A stretch of DNA of 64,000 bases. Source: Angiostrongylus vasorum (lineage: Eukaryota; Nematoda; Chromadorea; Rhabditida; Metastrongylidae). Of this stretch, positions 10,833-22,310 are shown in pieces; position 1 is the first letter of the stretch; every line of letters starts with the position of its first letter. The DNA lies in NCBI GenBank assembly GCA_018806985.1, contig JADANN010000274.1:992001-1056000 (forward strand), read 5' to 3'. Position numbers and translations under genes: made by a program. Below the pieces are notes generated by a model, which was not told where the DNA came from, made no database searches, and saw only the letters and a list, made by a program, of their open reading frames with translations.

Positions 10833-11113
10833 TAAAAAGGATAAAGGATAGATCTATCGGTGTTGATAAGTACCTGAAAGATGGACCACGCATAGGACTG
10901 TATTAAGCATCATTAGAGGAGATCTAATGGATATCTTGCGTATACAATTATTTGCATGATGTGTCAAACCAATGTTGCTATCCTTCCAGACAAGTCCGGT
11001 GTCCATTTGCCCAACCCGGAGGTATGGAAGGTTGTGTGAGCTGTGAGCGTGTAATCAACCCGACTACGTCTGTATTGCAGGTCATCTCTAATTACTGCAC
11101 CACATGCTCCGGC
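10833..11113 (-). repeat. SINE-A copy, diverged
   Basis: Inverted relative to the copy at 10453. The tail side (AAAGGATAAAGGATAG, GGTGTTGATAAG) comes first; the head side ends ACTGCACCACATGCTCC. Confidence 0.65.
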
Positions 11114-11579
11114 AAGGGAATGGCAGCTCTCTTTTTCTTCTTAAGAAAAAAAATGCTGTATTTATTGCGAAAGTCATTCGGGAGCTGATAATATCCAGAA
11201 TAATTCACCTATTAGTTGTTTTCACTTATTGTTTACTGCCTACCCTTTTTTTTTAATGACAGGGTACTATGTGAAATATTTATTTTGTTTTATTGTGTTT
11301 TTATCGTGAGATATTTGTGTTTGGCTTCACCTGCCACTCAACGGCTTTGTCTTCTTCATGAATGTCACTAAATGCTTGTAGAGTAGATTCTATCTGGAAC
11401 CCGAGAATAGCTGTAGTAAGGCGTAGGGGCGTGGAAAGTCCTTCACAAAGGACAGTCACCAAGTTTTGTGGATCACAGAAAGTTTTCCCTAGAACAAATT
11501 TTCTATCAATGCGTCGTTTTCTTGTTCAGCAATCGCGAGGTTGTTAAACAGCATACATTTACTTCCATAGAAAAAACAC

Positions 11580-12140
11580 AGTACAATACAACAGTAGCTG
11601 ACGTTTCGGCAGTATCGCCTTCTTCAGAGCCTGGAAGGGTATACTCATTTACAATTTACTAGGCCAAACGCTTCAATAACACTTACAAAAAGACGAAAAA
11701 CTCTATGGTAATTAAGTGGTCAACAGCTTCTCGAAAAACTCACCGCTTTTTACGTGACTTCCAATGAGGAAGGCTAGACCAGCTGATTATAGTCGCATAT
11801 GGTTGATGACTGCACCATCCCACATCAGGAATTGGTGCGAACATACGGGGTCAGGTCGCGTATGACCTCTGGGCATTCATCCCTGCTATTCATTGTAGGG
11901 TTTTTGGCATTTATCCAAAAAGCCTCAAGAAGTTTTTGCGCTGGTATTTTAGTCTCCTGCGCAAGGATATTGACTTTTACTTCAAAATCGTCTCCGCTAT
12001 TTTTTTGTATCCTATGCGTGCCTAGTCGGGGTACTTTGTCTTAGTTTTCGTTTGCCATCTAGGTGTTCTTTTATATGGATACACAAAGGTCTGCCCGTTT
12101 CGCCAATATATTCATATTCCAATGCCGAGGTTAATAGAAA
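11580..12140 (-). pseudogene. Penelope-like element: GIY-YIG endonuclease end and terminal repeat
   Basis: On the minus strand, about 12125-11860 encodes EYIGETGRPLCIHIKEHLDG and then DFEVKVNILAQETK and LLEAFWINAKNP. These are the core and C-terminal parts of the GIY-YIG endonuclease of Penelope-like elements. An internal stop and a frameshift interrupt it. The terminal repeat with the hammerhead-like motif follows at 11580-11640. The reverse-transcriptase part is missing. Confidence 0.75.
11593..11632 (-). ncRNA. Hammerhead-ribozyme-like motif, core intact
   Basis: Read on the minus strand: stem I 5' side GGCT, core CTGAAGA, an extra A, stem II GGC/GCC with a 6-nt loop, GAAA, then C-GTC, and stem I 3' side AGCT. 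This matches the hammerhead order CUGANGA / stem II / GAAA / NUH. Stem III is reduced to the AC/GU step, as in the small hammerhead variants known from Penelope-like retroelements, which are thought to act as dimers. It lies just downstream of a GIY-YIG remnant on the same strand, where a PLE terminal repeat is expected. The extra A before stem II is present in every copy here and is a caveat. Confidence 0.6.
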
Positions 12141-12554
12141 GTCGATCCTGGGAGCTGTTTTCTATCAATTTCCCGATCACGAAAAGTTAGAGGGCAACGT
12201 TACTCCTGGTAGGGCAGGGCGTGTATTTCATAGCATCTCCAACTTTCCTTGATGATGGATGACAGACAACAAACTAAATGAAAAAAGATCTTCCTTACTC
12301 ATAAATGACTTGTGAGCGGTGTCGTTTATAGATATGAGAGCAATCTTTGTAAACTAAATCTGCCCTTTGAAGGCAATATAGGTATTTCAATGCAACAGCG
12401 ATAATAAATTATGCGGCCGTTTCCACAATTTGCTAAAGGTGCTCTTTTCACTACCACCCTCCTTAATCTGTCGTCTTCTCTGCTGTTTAACTATTCATAC
12501 TTGCCTCATGCCCTCTTCGCGACTACTGTTGAATATTTAATACTTAATATATTA

Positions 12555-12800
12555 ATATAATAATATTTAGTATGTTTTTGTAGATTTCGCAATCTTCAGA
12601 GCCTGTGAAGACCAAGTTCAACCTAGTCAGCCGAACACCAACATTATTTCAACGGGAAAAAACCAACATAATAATATTCAACCGCATTGGAAGTAAACAG
12701 CTTCGTCACACACTTACCGTTCTCTATGAGATTTCTATTGAGCATTCCACGTGAAGCCTAAATGAAGCATTTATTGTGAATGAATAAATAGTGTAAGAAC
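12555..12800 (-). mobile_element. Penelope terminal-repeat fragment, decayed
   Basis: The minus strand has GGCTCTGAAGATTGCGAAAT followed by sequence related to the terminal repeats at 36129 (AACACTTACC.TTCTATGAG..TCT and CCACGTGAAGCC segments). It is probably a remnant of the neighbouring copies. Confidence 0.4.
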
Positions 12801-12824
12801 AACCTCCTACTGGGCTCAGCATCG

Positions 12825-13835
12825 TTTTGTTGGTGTTTCGGCGGTTTCGCCTTCTTCAGAGTCTGGAAGGGTCAAGTAGACCAGCAGTCTATTCAACCAG
12901 GCACTCTCATAACCTCAGCAGACAAAACTTGATGAAAAATTTCTGTTCGCATGGTAAATGGCTTCTCTTAAACACTCACCGTCTGGTACTTTGTAAGGCC
13001 TTCAATTATTTGGTGGCGATCAACCGCACTGAGTCTCACATGGGTGAGGAATGTGCCTTGGTGGAGTCAAAAAATCAGGTTGAGTCACTCGTGAAAACAA
13101 GACACTCCCTCCCTGTGGTTCATTTTTTGGATTCCTGGAATTTACCCAAAGCGCTCCAAGAGTTTTACGCGCTGATGTCTTGGATTCCTGTTCGAGGATG
13201 GTGACTTTGACTTCAAAATCTTCCGCGTTACATCTCTGTGCTCTGTGTGCGCCTATTGAAGTATTTGGATTAACTTTATACCTGCCGAAAAGATGTTCTT
13301 TTATCCGGAAACAGAGTAGTCTTCTCGTTTTGCCAACGTATTCGTGCCCACATGCCTTGCAAATGATTAAATACACCGTGCACGAACTCATGCAATCACC
13401 GTCTCTACCGTTAGAGCACATTGTACAATTTTGCGCTGTACATAGACGGCCAGTCCTACAAGCGATTACGAACTAGCCGGCGTGTGAGAGTGTTCGGAGG
13501 TATTTCATTCACGGTTACCGAATTCTCTAGACTGGCCCTTCTTAAGCAACGTTTTATAGCTGCACTTATTTCATTTGAAATGAAGGGCAACATAAAGGGG
13601 AACTTTTTTTTGGTAGAATTTTCCTTGGAGATTTTGTTCCCTCTCAAAACCTAGCCTGAGCAGCTAGCGTTTCGTTGCTATCGGCAATGGCTATTTTTTG
13701 CGCCAAGTTCGGCGACTCCTTTTTCTGCTCGTTTCCTGTGCACAGCTGCTGGCTGTACGAAACATGCTTCACACAAGCGCCCTTTTTGCGCGTGAAGGAT
13801 GAGAGGAGAGTTAATCAAACTACATGTTTTTTGTT
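12825..13835 (-). pseudogene. Penelope-like element: RT tail, linker and GIY-YIG endonuclease
   Basis: On the minus strand from high to low coordinates: a trace of the RT C-terminus (LSSHPSRAKRALV, near 13800), a linker with PFISNEISAAIKRCLRR and NTLTRRLVRNRL (13456-13647), then the GIY-YIG domain CTVYLIICKACGHEYVGKTR and IKEHLFGRY (13020-13421). The end is a terminal repeat with CTGAAGA, a perfect GGCG/CGCC stem and GAAA at about 12830-12862. Its cleavage site reads ACC instead of GTC, so this hammerhead should not cleave. Frameshifts separate the parts. GIY-YIG endonucleases joined to RT are the hallmark of endonuclease-bearing PLEs. Confidence 0.8.
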
Positions 13836-13929
13836 ACTTGGCTATCATATGCAACACGGTTGAATCTAACACTTCTTCGAAGATGTCAGAAAAATGGGGG
13901 AATTCGAAAGCTGTGAATAGGAATAGGTT

Positions 13930-14065
13930 TTGAAGAACACCAAAACTAGTAATACGGCAATGCTTGCAAACCAGTCAGATAATCGTGGTAGAATATATCG
14001 AAAAACAGATGGATTAAAACAAGCTGAAGCCATTGAAATCAACAAGACAAATAATAATAATAATA

Positions 14066-14117
<52 letters not shown>

Positions 14118-14208
14118 TAAGATGCAACGCGCTCTGGAATTTTATCACAAACAAATAGAGAAGACCACTCTACGAGGTCCATACGAAGAAGTCACTGCAT
14201 CCGGATGA
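13930..14208 (+). other. Open frame driven by an (AAT)n tract
   Basis: A 92-codon frame with about 20 Asn residues encoded by an AAT microsatellite at 14050-14115, flanked by KTDGLKQAEAIEINK and MQRALEFYHKQIEK. No family recognised. A second open frame at 14304-14543 follows. The helix-like flanks are mildly protein-like, but there are no clear splice sites. Confidence 0.2.
14050..14115 (+). repeat. (AAT)n microsatellite
   Basis: About 22 AAT units with one AGT interruption near 14070. Confidence 0.9.
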
Positions 14209-14817
14209 GTAGTTAAATTTCTAGTCCGTGGGTTTTACTCAGGATTATGAGGGAGAAAAATGGCAACGGACGTGCATGAGTCGCATTCCTTTCAAAATCG
14301 GACATGGTACTTAATTCGTCGACAAACATTCACACAGCACTCGATAACGAATTTATCAGACAAGAAGATCTGGGAAACATTGTTCCAGCCTTCATCAGCA
14401 CACTACCTGGATATACAATGTATCTAAACGATGGACGTCTAGCAGGAATATGTTGTTGCAAATATATAAAAGGAAACCTGCAGAAGATCGGTGAATATCG
14501 TTCATTTTTACATAATCCAAATAGCTCTTCATCCGCTTATTGACCAGAACGGTTTACAGAAATTCGGGCCAAAAACAGCTATGCGAACAAGGGAGTTTCC
14601 TTAAATAACTGTTCGGCAAGATGGGTCGTGCTCTTGTAACGAAATCCATTCGTGGTGCGTTTGAGAATAATGTGACGCCTTCTCCACTTTTTCATCGACT
14701 TAAAAGGTGCTTCCAACTTAACTCAGACACAGCTGGTCATAGAAGCCCTAAAAAACAGACATTACTCAGTATCTTCTTATCACTCACTATACAACCAACT
14801 TTTACGAACTATACAGG

Positions 14818-15097
14818 ATAAGAGGATAAAGCTCTCTGCGTTAATCAATCCCTGAAGGATGTGCCATGCGTTCGACTTCATTAAGCATCGTTTGAAAGTG
14901 AATGAATGCATATTCCTCACAATAACTCGCGGTGGCCTCCCGATGTATGGAGCCAGTGCTGCTATCCTCCCAGACAAGTATGGTGTCACTTTGCGGAACC
15001 CGGAGGTATGGAAGAATTGGCGAGCCTGCGACGCATGGATCGGTCCTGTGTGTGCGTTGCAGGGCGCCTCCGACCACTGCGCCACACACGCCCTTTT
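14818..15097 (-). repeat. SINE-A copy
   Basis: Tail first (GGATAAAGCTCTCTGCGTTA, GATGTGCCATGCGTTCGAC); head ends CGACCACTGCGCCACACACG. Confidence 0.8.
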
Positions 15098-15974
15098 AAA
15101 CTTTACAGAGATCTTGATAATAGTACACTACTACTTGGCGCTTAAGTCATCGTCGATGTAAAAAAAAGGGTTCGAAGCATGTAATGTCTTAGGCTCTTCA
15201 AACACTAGGGACAAGAAATATGCTCAATATTTGATTGTTTCACGACCATTTGCATTGCTGTCATATTCATGGTGAAGGAATCCTTAAAATTTCCGGAAAT
15301 GAACTCCAACTCACTATTGATCGCTGTCCGTACTATTTTCTGGATTTTCTGATGAAAAATACAGTTCTATGAATGGAATTCCAAAGAAATTTTGTTTTAA
15401 AACGACAGTGCTCTGAATCTTTCTTCTTATTCATCTTTTCAACTAATTTTTCGGAACAAAAAACGAAAGACACACAAAACAGACAACACCTGAAACACAA
15501 AGCAATCATTCTACCTCTTAAGGGATTTCAACCTTAAATCACCATTGTATTAACCGTAACAGCCAACTCTATCGCGATGTGTCTGTTTTTTGCAACGCCA
15601 TAACAGCCAGTAGGATTTAGTTCCCTAGACGGATATCGATGAAGCTATTTGCTTAAGCCAGAGAGAACTGATGAGTAGCCTTTTGGGCTTTGTTTAATCC
15701 TTTCATCGCGAGAATACTCATTGTCCAATAATTACAGCGTGGGAGCGAGGTTGTTTTTTAAAGGGCAATATCTCTCACGGCTGGATCATGTGCTCCTCAG
15801 TGGTTATCCATGAGTTAGAAGTTGTGACTTATATTTTAAGACATCTTTTTTTACCATTTCAATTGTATTTCTCATGCTTTTTGTGTGTTTCTTTGCCATT
15901 GTTCCCCACTGCTGCTTTAACCTAAGACGTACTTACTCTTCCATTCATCAAACATTAATTTGTTGTTAACTTCT
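15098..15974. other. Intergenic, nothing supported
   Basis: A/T-rich. No coding block or repeat recognised. Confidence 0.4.
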
Positions 15975-16325
15975 TATTTACTTCCTTTTAGAATTTTTTA
16001 CGACATGGTATTATGTGTGATACAACCACGATGATGCTGAGATATTTGCAAAACTCCCGACCGCACGTGTCTGCGGTAAAGAGCGAACACGCTACTACCC
16101 TTTCCGAGGGCTAACGCGTTCACCACCACGCCATGCGGGTCCTTCGTTTCGCGTGTCTCCTAGCTGGTTTTCTATCGATCAGTGCCACAGCAATCACCCG
16201 TCAACGGGATTGATCTAGGGAGCCTAAATTGGCAATGAACCCAGTTAAGCTGAAGCTGTAGTAGAAATCACAATGGTAATATTTTATATACTGCTTTTTA
16301 CAGTTTTTTAACGGCAGAGTATCAT
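15975..16325 (-). repeat. SINE-B, near full-length
   Basis: Minus-strand copy with the complete block order: GTATTATGTGTGATACAACC, GATATTTGCAAAACTCCCGA, GGGCTAACGCGTTCACCACC, ATCACCCGTCAACGGGATTG and AACCCAGTTAAGCTGAAGC. It is the clearest guide to the family's full length (about 330 bp). Confidence 0.7.
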
Positions 16326-17764
16326 ACTTCCAGTATTAATGTGTTGATTTCGCAGCAGACTTTCTTCGTATTTTTTTGCACTGATACTCTTTTTTTGTGG
16401 TTTTGGTCGTAACAAATGTGATCGTTTATCATTTTTTATCGACTCCTTATCAGGAGTGAAAATGAAGATACGAAGGTGCTGTGGGGAAAGTGGGATAAAT
16501 TGTGCTCCCTATCGCTTGTTTCGACGAGTCATTTGAAGATACTAATTGATCTGAGCATGAAGCGGAAAGCTGGATCAGCGATGAGTTCTCAGACAATGAA
16601 AAGTACTCTAAGCGCTCTCATGCCTCAATGACGATTATTTAGGGGTGCATCAACCAATTCTAGTGGATGCTTAGTGCCATACATCTCTCCAAATTGTTTA
16701 TACTGATAGTCGAGATCTGGTTGTGTAGCACAGACTGATAAGTAGTGAAAAAGTCGTGAGAACTAACGGCTGGAGCTGACGAAATTGTTTATCGCTCGCT
16801 ACTATCAGATTGCCTGCCTTTGTGGAGGAACGAGGAAGAAAAGTTAAAGAAAAAAGAAGGTACGGCAAAACCTCCCCTAGTGGCTTTTATATCAGGAGCT
16901 GAAAATAAGAGAGGTGGATGGAAACCCGACATAATCTAAGCGCTGTAATAGTGATCATGTGAAAAGATAAAAGGACATATAGTGCTATCTATTCGTTAAT
17001 TGACACGATGAAAACAAGTAATCCGGGATGGAAATGGGCCGAGAACCTTCTTGCATCCTGTGAAAGTGCACGTAAAGGCCGCTTCATTCGAGTAGTTTTC
17101 CAGCGTATTTGATTCAATTGGACGCGACGAGTACGAAGATTCACATCGCAAGAAGAAACAACTGTTGTGGACATTGGACTCGAATCATTGTGGTTCTCAT
17201 AAAAGCGATGATGTCGAAACATCAGCCAGAGCGAGGATTTACAGCAGCCTTGCAAGAGTTTGTTAATAAACCAAGGTATTAACTATATAAGGAGTCAATC
17301 TGGACAAGTTCCATGCAAAAGTCTGCTGGAGCTTACTCCAAACTGATAGGTTAACGACGTGACCTGGAAGAGTTCAGTCCATTACCAAGACCAAGCAGAC
17401 GTGTTACCGCTTATTCTAACAAATTAGTAGAATATCTGAGCTCTAAAATCGATGCGACAAGATAAACGCGATGACTTTGTCACGCAGTTACCCTATTCGC
17501 AACGATTTAATTTTTAGTGTAAATGGTCTCCAAATTTTCTACCGATCTCGCCAGAAATTGGATGTGATTCGTATCGTCCACTCTGCTTCCACAAGGGACA
17601 ATGTTCTTTGATCGTATTTTCTTTTTCAGAACTCGGGTTTTCTACGCGTTATACTATTTCAACATTTATACTACAAAGACGCCCTTAGCCCTGCCATATT
17701 CACATGCTTTCCGAACATGCCTAACGCCTTCTATATGGACACAAGCAACGCAGTAGTTTGAGAG
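16326..17764. other. Intergenic, nothing supported
   Basis: No gene recognised. An open frame at 16989-17255 (-) lacks protein features. GATGTCGAAACATCAGCC at about 17210 resembles the 3' half of the hammerhead block, but no CTGANGA core precedes it. Confidence 0.35.
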
Positions 17765-18025
17765 CGCCCTGCGATGTAAATGCATAGGATCGACCACGTA
17801 CCCAAGTCCCATCAAACCATCCATCCCTTTGATATCGGCAAATTAGTACCAGACCTGTCTGAAATGATAGCAGCTGTGACTTAATACATCAATAGGCCAT
17901 CAAGAGTCACCGTATAGGCCAGATAAGGATTCAGTAACCTTTGATGGTGCTTAATGAAGTCGAATGCATGACGCGTCCTCAGGGATTGATCAACTCCAAG
18001 AGGTTTATCCTTTCTTTTTTACCTA
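17765..18025 (+). repeat. SINE-A copy, degraded
   Basis: Head largely decayed. The body retains GGCAAATTAGTACCAGACCT, and the tail GATTGATCAACTCCAAGAGG then TTTATCC. Confidence 0.55.
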
Positions 18026-18079
18026 ACCTTTCTGTGATGAAAAAGTTGCCCACCGCGCAAGTACACTACTGTCAGCATA

Positions 18080-18475
18080 ATACTTGATACTTGACACTTG
18101 AACGGCCCGTCCTCACTGGTTGTGCAGGCCCATCATAATCTCCATTTTTCGGCGATTTGCTTTTTAAGCCATTATGGTTCCCTGGAGTGCCCAGCTCAGC
18201 CTGGTCAAAGTCTGTCCCAGGTCTTCACCACCACTGGCAGTCTCAGCCCTTGTGGGTCAGAGGGAGATTCTCCATCATGCGACTTTGATATCAGGACGGT
18301 GGTGGATCCTGGTTTGGTTTACTCTTAGCTAGGCTTCCTGATGGAAACGCCGGACTCTTTCCCAGCTTGGGAGACCCTGCCAGGGGATGGATCACCCGCT
18401 GTACATTGCAGTCCGACACCCAGGAACACCTCCCAGCCACGATAAGGCAGTAAACCATTGGGAGGGTCAGCACAA
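18080..18475 (+). repeat. Family C copy
   Basis: Starts CTTGATACTTGACACTTGAA, with AACGGCCCGTCC. It ends CACCCAGGAACACCTCCCAG and GGCAGTAAACC. Full length. Confidence 0.75.
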
Positions 18476-18479
18476 TACC

Positions 18480-20320
18480 ACCACGTAACTGTCGGTATTG
18501 CTTAGCAACATCTGCTGAGTATAGTTCGACATTTGCACAAATATCTGCCCATTCCACCTGATAATCGTGGTTGATCACGAGGCTTGCAAAGAAGCCAGTC
18601 GTCAGTTGTTGTTTAAAATTGAATTTTATACTCTTGAATCACGTCAGCTGAAGACAAACTCAACCTATCTTTGATCGGCTCCTAGTTGAGACCAAGAAGA
18701 CATTGAAGGCACAGAGTTCAATGGGATAGCCCTTCGAGGAGTCTGAAAGACGTTAATTGCAGGTTGTTTACGAAGGTGACCATGATCAGTTCAGGGCAGG
18801 GTTGGTCGAATAATGTTCTGCTTCACAACCACTTGCTTTTCGATAACAGTAAACCTGTAGAGGAACAACAACACCTGATTTAGTTCTCAGAACATGGACA
18901 TAATGAAGTATTCATGAATGGCATTTAGAATCTTGTTCTAAACAAGACGAAGAAATATGGGTAAGAGAAAGCCTTACATTAACTGGGAGTTGTTGAATAG
19001 ACGAAAAGTAATTAGTCTCTAGTTTCCTTACTTTACTTGACCAGTCATCATATCCGTTTACTGTGCGGATCCAAGCCTTTGTTGCATTCAATTCGTTTCT
19101 TCGGACCCAACATCCACAATGGTCTTTGAACACTTCACGTGTTTTTTCAGCTGCTGTTTGAGGATTTCGTCTTTGTGAATGTCGTCGAATGCTCGTGGAG
19201 TCGATTCCCCTTGTAATATTGGAGATGGTCCAGCTAAGGCGTGTTGGAGGAGAAGTGGGAAGGAGGAGGAGAGGTGGGAGGAGGGAGGGTCACTTGTCAC
19301 TTTAAGGTGGAAAGTGTTAGAGCGCGGCGGCTGAGGTATTATTAGGGTACAGAATTACAGTGCATGTAATTGCAGAAACTTATAAAATTGCAAATGTGGT
19401 TGAATCTACAGTGACGAAGCTACTAGGCCACTTGCTGGATTAAAGGACGTTGCCTACCGAGTGTGACCAATCGTTCGCTATACAAGTGTCGTCTCGATTT
19501 AGAATTCGCTCAAGAGAAAGACTATTCAGCGACAAGTGCAAGAGGGATGCTAATCTTCTTTCTAAACAAGACGATTAGAGGTCAGCGGAATGAAATATAT
19601 GATATAATGGTTTTAAAATGGACGAAGGCAGCGACACTATTACAGTGTTCGCGTTATATAACTCTACGCTTTGGGCTAGCACGTCGAAATTGAATGTATC
19701 GTAAATTACAACCAGACCAACTAGAAAGAAAAAATTATGGACAAAGGCGGCAAAATGACGTCACGTTTTTCATATGCCAGAAAACTAAGATGAAATGAAG
19801 TCAAAATTTATAGATGCACGAATATTCCTCAAATTACTGATGTTCCTACCAGTAATTGGCAATTGAATATGTAATGTTTCAAAGAATACAGTTTGTGGGA
19901 CGCATTGAAGAACAAAGAATTCTTGAGTGCTTGGCTTTTATGGCATCAGTAACTCTAACGACGTTGAATATGCATCTACCTTGCAATGATATCATAAATG
20001 GATTTTTCATAAGAGCAACCTCTCGGCGCCGAACTGAGCAGCTACGCGACGATGTGGTCTCTACAGGAGCTAATTTCCTAACGAATGTAATGGCCGGTGT
20101 GACCTCTATAGGGGGATATTTTTGTTTTCGATGGTTTATTTTGCCGTATAGAACTGCTTTCTTACATTTGCTGTGATCAATCGATTAAAAACCACAGCTC
20201 CTTAGGGACACGAAACCGGGCGTCATTCATTGTGGCAGATCAAGCTAAAATAGATGTGGTTGAGCGAGTATCAATCAAAGGAACTTTTCCGAAAAACACT
20301 TTTTTGCATATTATTTAGTG
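18480..20320. other. Intergenic, nothing supported
   Basis: Open frames at 18912-19300 (-) and 19856-20176 (+) show no recognisable family or splice pairing. A stretch at 19140-19260 shares loose similarity with 11330-11430, suggesting an old unclassified repeat. Confidence 0.35.
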
Positions 20321-20324
20321 GTGA

Positions 20325-20507
20325 TAGGATGCGTATAGTGCAGTGGTTAGAGGTGCTTTACAATACACACCTGTTCTTTGGTTCGACCCTGCACCCTTGG
20401 CTCATCACGCATTCCATCGCCCCAGAGTTGGAAATACACTTAAAGGATTGAATGCATGAAGCATGCTTCAAGGATTGACCAACGTTGGGAGCTTTGTTGA
20501 GCGCAGA
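20325..20507 (+). repeat. tRNA-like SINE, SINE-A related
   Basis: ATAGTGCAGTGGTTAGAGGT (A-box-like) and GGTTCGACCCTGC (B-box-like) about 40 bp apart. The copy ends with a SINE-A type tail (GGATTGACCAACGTTGGGAG). Short and diverged. Confidence 0.55.
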
Positions 20508-20944
20508 GGCTAAGTAATCGATTTAGTGCAAAAAATGTAGAGGGAAACTCTTGGAAGACAAACATCTGAAAAGGGATGTGAATCCTTTATGATTCACATC
20601 ATTAACAAGATGTCAACCCATAATAGTTTCGAAGGTCGTCGTGTCGAACCAAACTGTGGACCGATAGTAAAATATTATGAGCGGGGTCTATTCTGACGCG
20701 TCAAAAAAAGCTTTCTAAATCGCAGCATCAATGGAAAGAAAGTTTCTAGTTTAATTTTGAAAAAAGCCAATTACAGGAAATGTAACATATACGCGATTCA
20801 TATCACGGTCAGTGAAGTACAGCTGTGCTTTCCCTGACTAGATGTGAATGGTATCCTTTGAAGATGGCCCGAATTCCATTCTTTATAATTCTTTGTCATT
20901 TGATTTCAGATTTTATGCCTAGATGATTTGCAGATCACTAATAC

Positions 20945-21347
20945 CAACTACCTCCCAACGGTTTACCGCCTCATCGTGGCTGGGAGGTGTTCCTGCGATA
21001 TGCGACATGTCCGACTGCGATGTACAGCGGGGGGTTTCGTCCCCACGGCAGGGTCTCCCAAGCTGAGAAGGAGTCCAGCGTTTCCATCAGGAAGCCTAGC
21101 GCTAAGAGTAAACCAATACCAGGATCCACCACCGTCTTGGTATCAAAGTCGCATGGTGGTAAATTCCCCTCTGATCCACAACGGCTGCTACTGCCTGTCG
21201 TAGTGACGACCTGGGGCAGACTTTGGCCAGGCTGTCCTTGGGATTCCAGGGAACCACAATGGCTTAACCAGCAAATCTCTGAAAGATGGTGATTATGCTG
21301 GGGCCCGCACAACTAGTGAGGACGGGCCGTTCAAGTATCAAGTATCA
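20945..21347 (-). repeat. Family C copy
   Basis: Minus-strand copy: CCCAACGGTTTACCGCCTCA at the left, ACGGGCCGTTCAAGTATCAA at the right. Full length. Confidence 0.75.
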
Positions 21348-21839
21348 AGTAATACCAACTACACGCACAGTCCAAACTTCGCCTTCTTCATTGTATGATT
21401 ACGATTATGTTTACATTGAACGTGAAACTCTCAGAACAGAGAGGGGAACACATCGTCTGAATCCGACTTCCTCTCACAACACGCCTTTGGTGGTGTTTTT
21501 GTGCTGACCAACCCTCACCATCCGGATATGTGTCACGCTGTTTTCCCAGAAGCCACTTTAAAATCGATCATATGAGGACTAAACGAGAGGAAGTAACATT
21601 AATGATAGTCAGCGAATAAAATTGTTCTCTTCTGTTCATAGAGTGGAATGAGTAGAAGTGTGGTGTGGAAATTGCTCTAATTAAATTCCGCTAGCAAAGG
21701 TCGAGGCGCATGCAATCACACAAGCAGGACTATACGTTGCGTCTCAGGTTCATATTTTATTTCCATTTTTTTTGAATTCACTCAATTATGTGTCATCATT
21801 AACACTGAAACTTGTTAGACAGAGTTCATAATATAATTA
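21348..21839. other. Intergenic, nothing supported
   Basis: No gene or repeat recognised. Confidence 0.35.
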
Positions 21840-22310
21840 GTAATTTTGAAACCGACCGCCATTTAACCTCGGTACTGTAATAATAAACATGTATTTATAT
21901 TGCTGGGCTTACACGAGGTTGATATGAGAAGTTTACTCGGCTAAAGTTTTGACGTCTTCGTCTTCATCAGAGCCGACGATCCTTGTCGATGGTTCACAGT
22001 TGTTCCTCTTCTCGATGTGGCGTCTTCGTCTCGCATCGAACCGGATCTTTCTCAGTTGAGCATCTCGAGTGATCCGTACTCGTCCGGAACGCTCCTTTAT
22101 ACATGGCGCTTGTTGATGATATGATTACCCGTTGATAACTATTTGTTTTTCTATTCGATGCGAGATGAAGACGCCACATCGAGAAGGGGAGCAGCTGTGG
22201 ACCATCGACAAGGACCGGCGGCTCTGATGAAGACGAAGACGTCGAAACGTTAACCGAATAAACATCTCTATCAACCTCATGTAAGTTCAACAACGTAAAC
22301 ACACATAATT
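21840..22310. mobile_element. PLE-derived foldback element with two opposed hammerhead-like motifs
   Basis: The best-preserved member of the foldback family. Left arm about 21904-22048, right arm about 22152-22300. The arms are inverted repeats of about 145 bp around a ~100 bp centre. Each arm carries CTTACACGAGGTTGATA (or its complement), the hammerhead-like block, a GATGGT.CACAG.TGTTC segment and a GATGTGGCGTCTTCGTC segment. The left motif (minus, 21937-21978) has CTGATGA but AAAA in place of GAAA. The right motif is described separately. The outer AACCGACCGCCATTTAACCT segment at 21850 matches the ends of the Penelope copies. No ORF. Confidence 0.65.
22218..22256 (+). ncRNA. Hammerhead-ribozyme-like motif, canonical core
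   Basis: Stem I 5' side CGGCT, core CTGATGA (22224-22230), extra A, stem II GACG/CGTC with AAGA loop, GAAA (22244-22247), then C and GTT as the NUH triplet, and stem I 3' side AACCG with one mismatch. All the catalytic core positions of a hammerhead are present; stem III is only the AC/GT step. Confidence 0.55.

Noticed and set aside
17190..17230. GTCGAAACATCAGCC as another hammerhead
   Set aside because: Only the 3' half of the motif is present; there is no CTGANGA core or stem II upstream.
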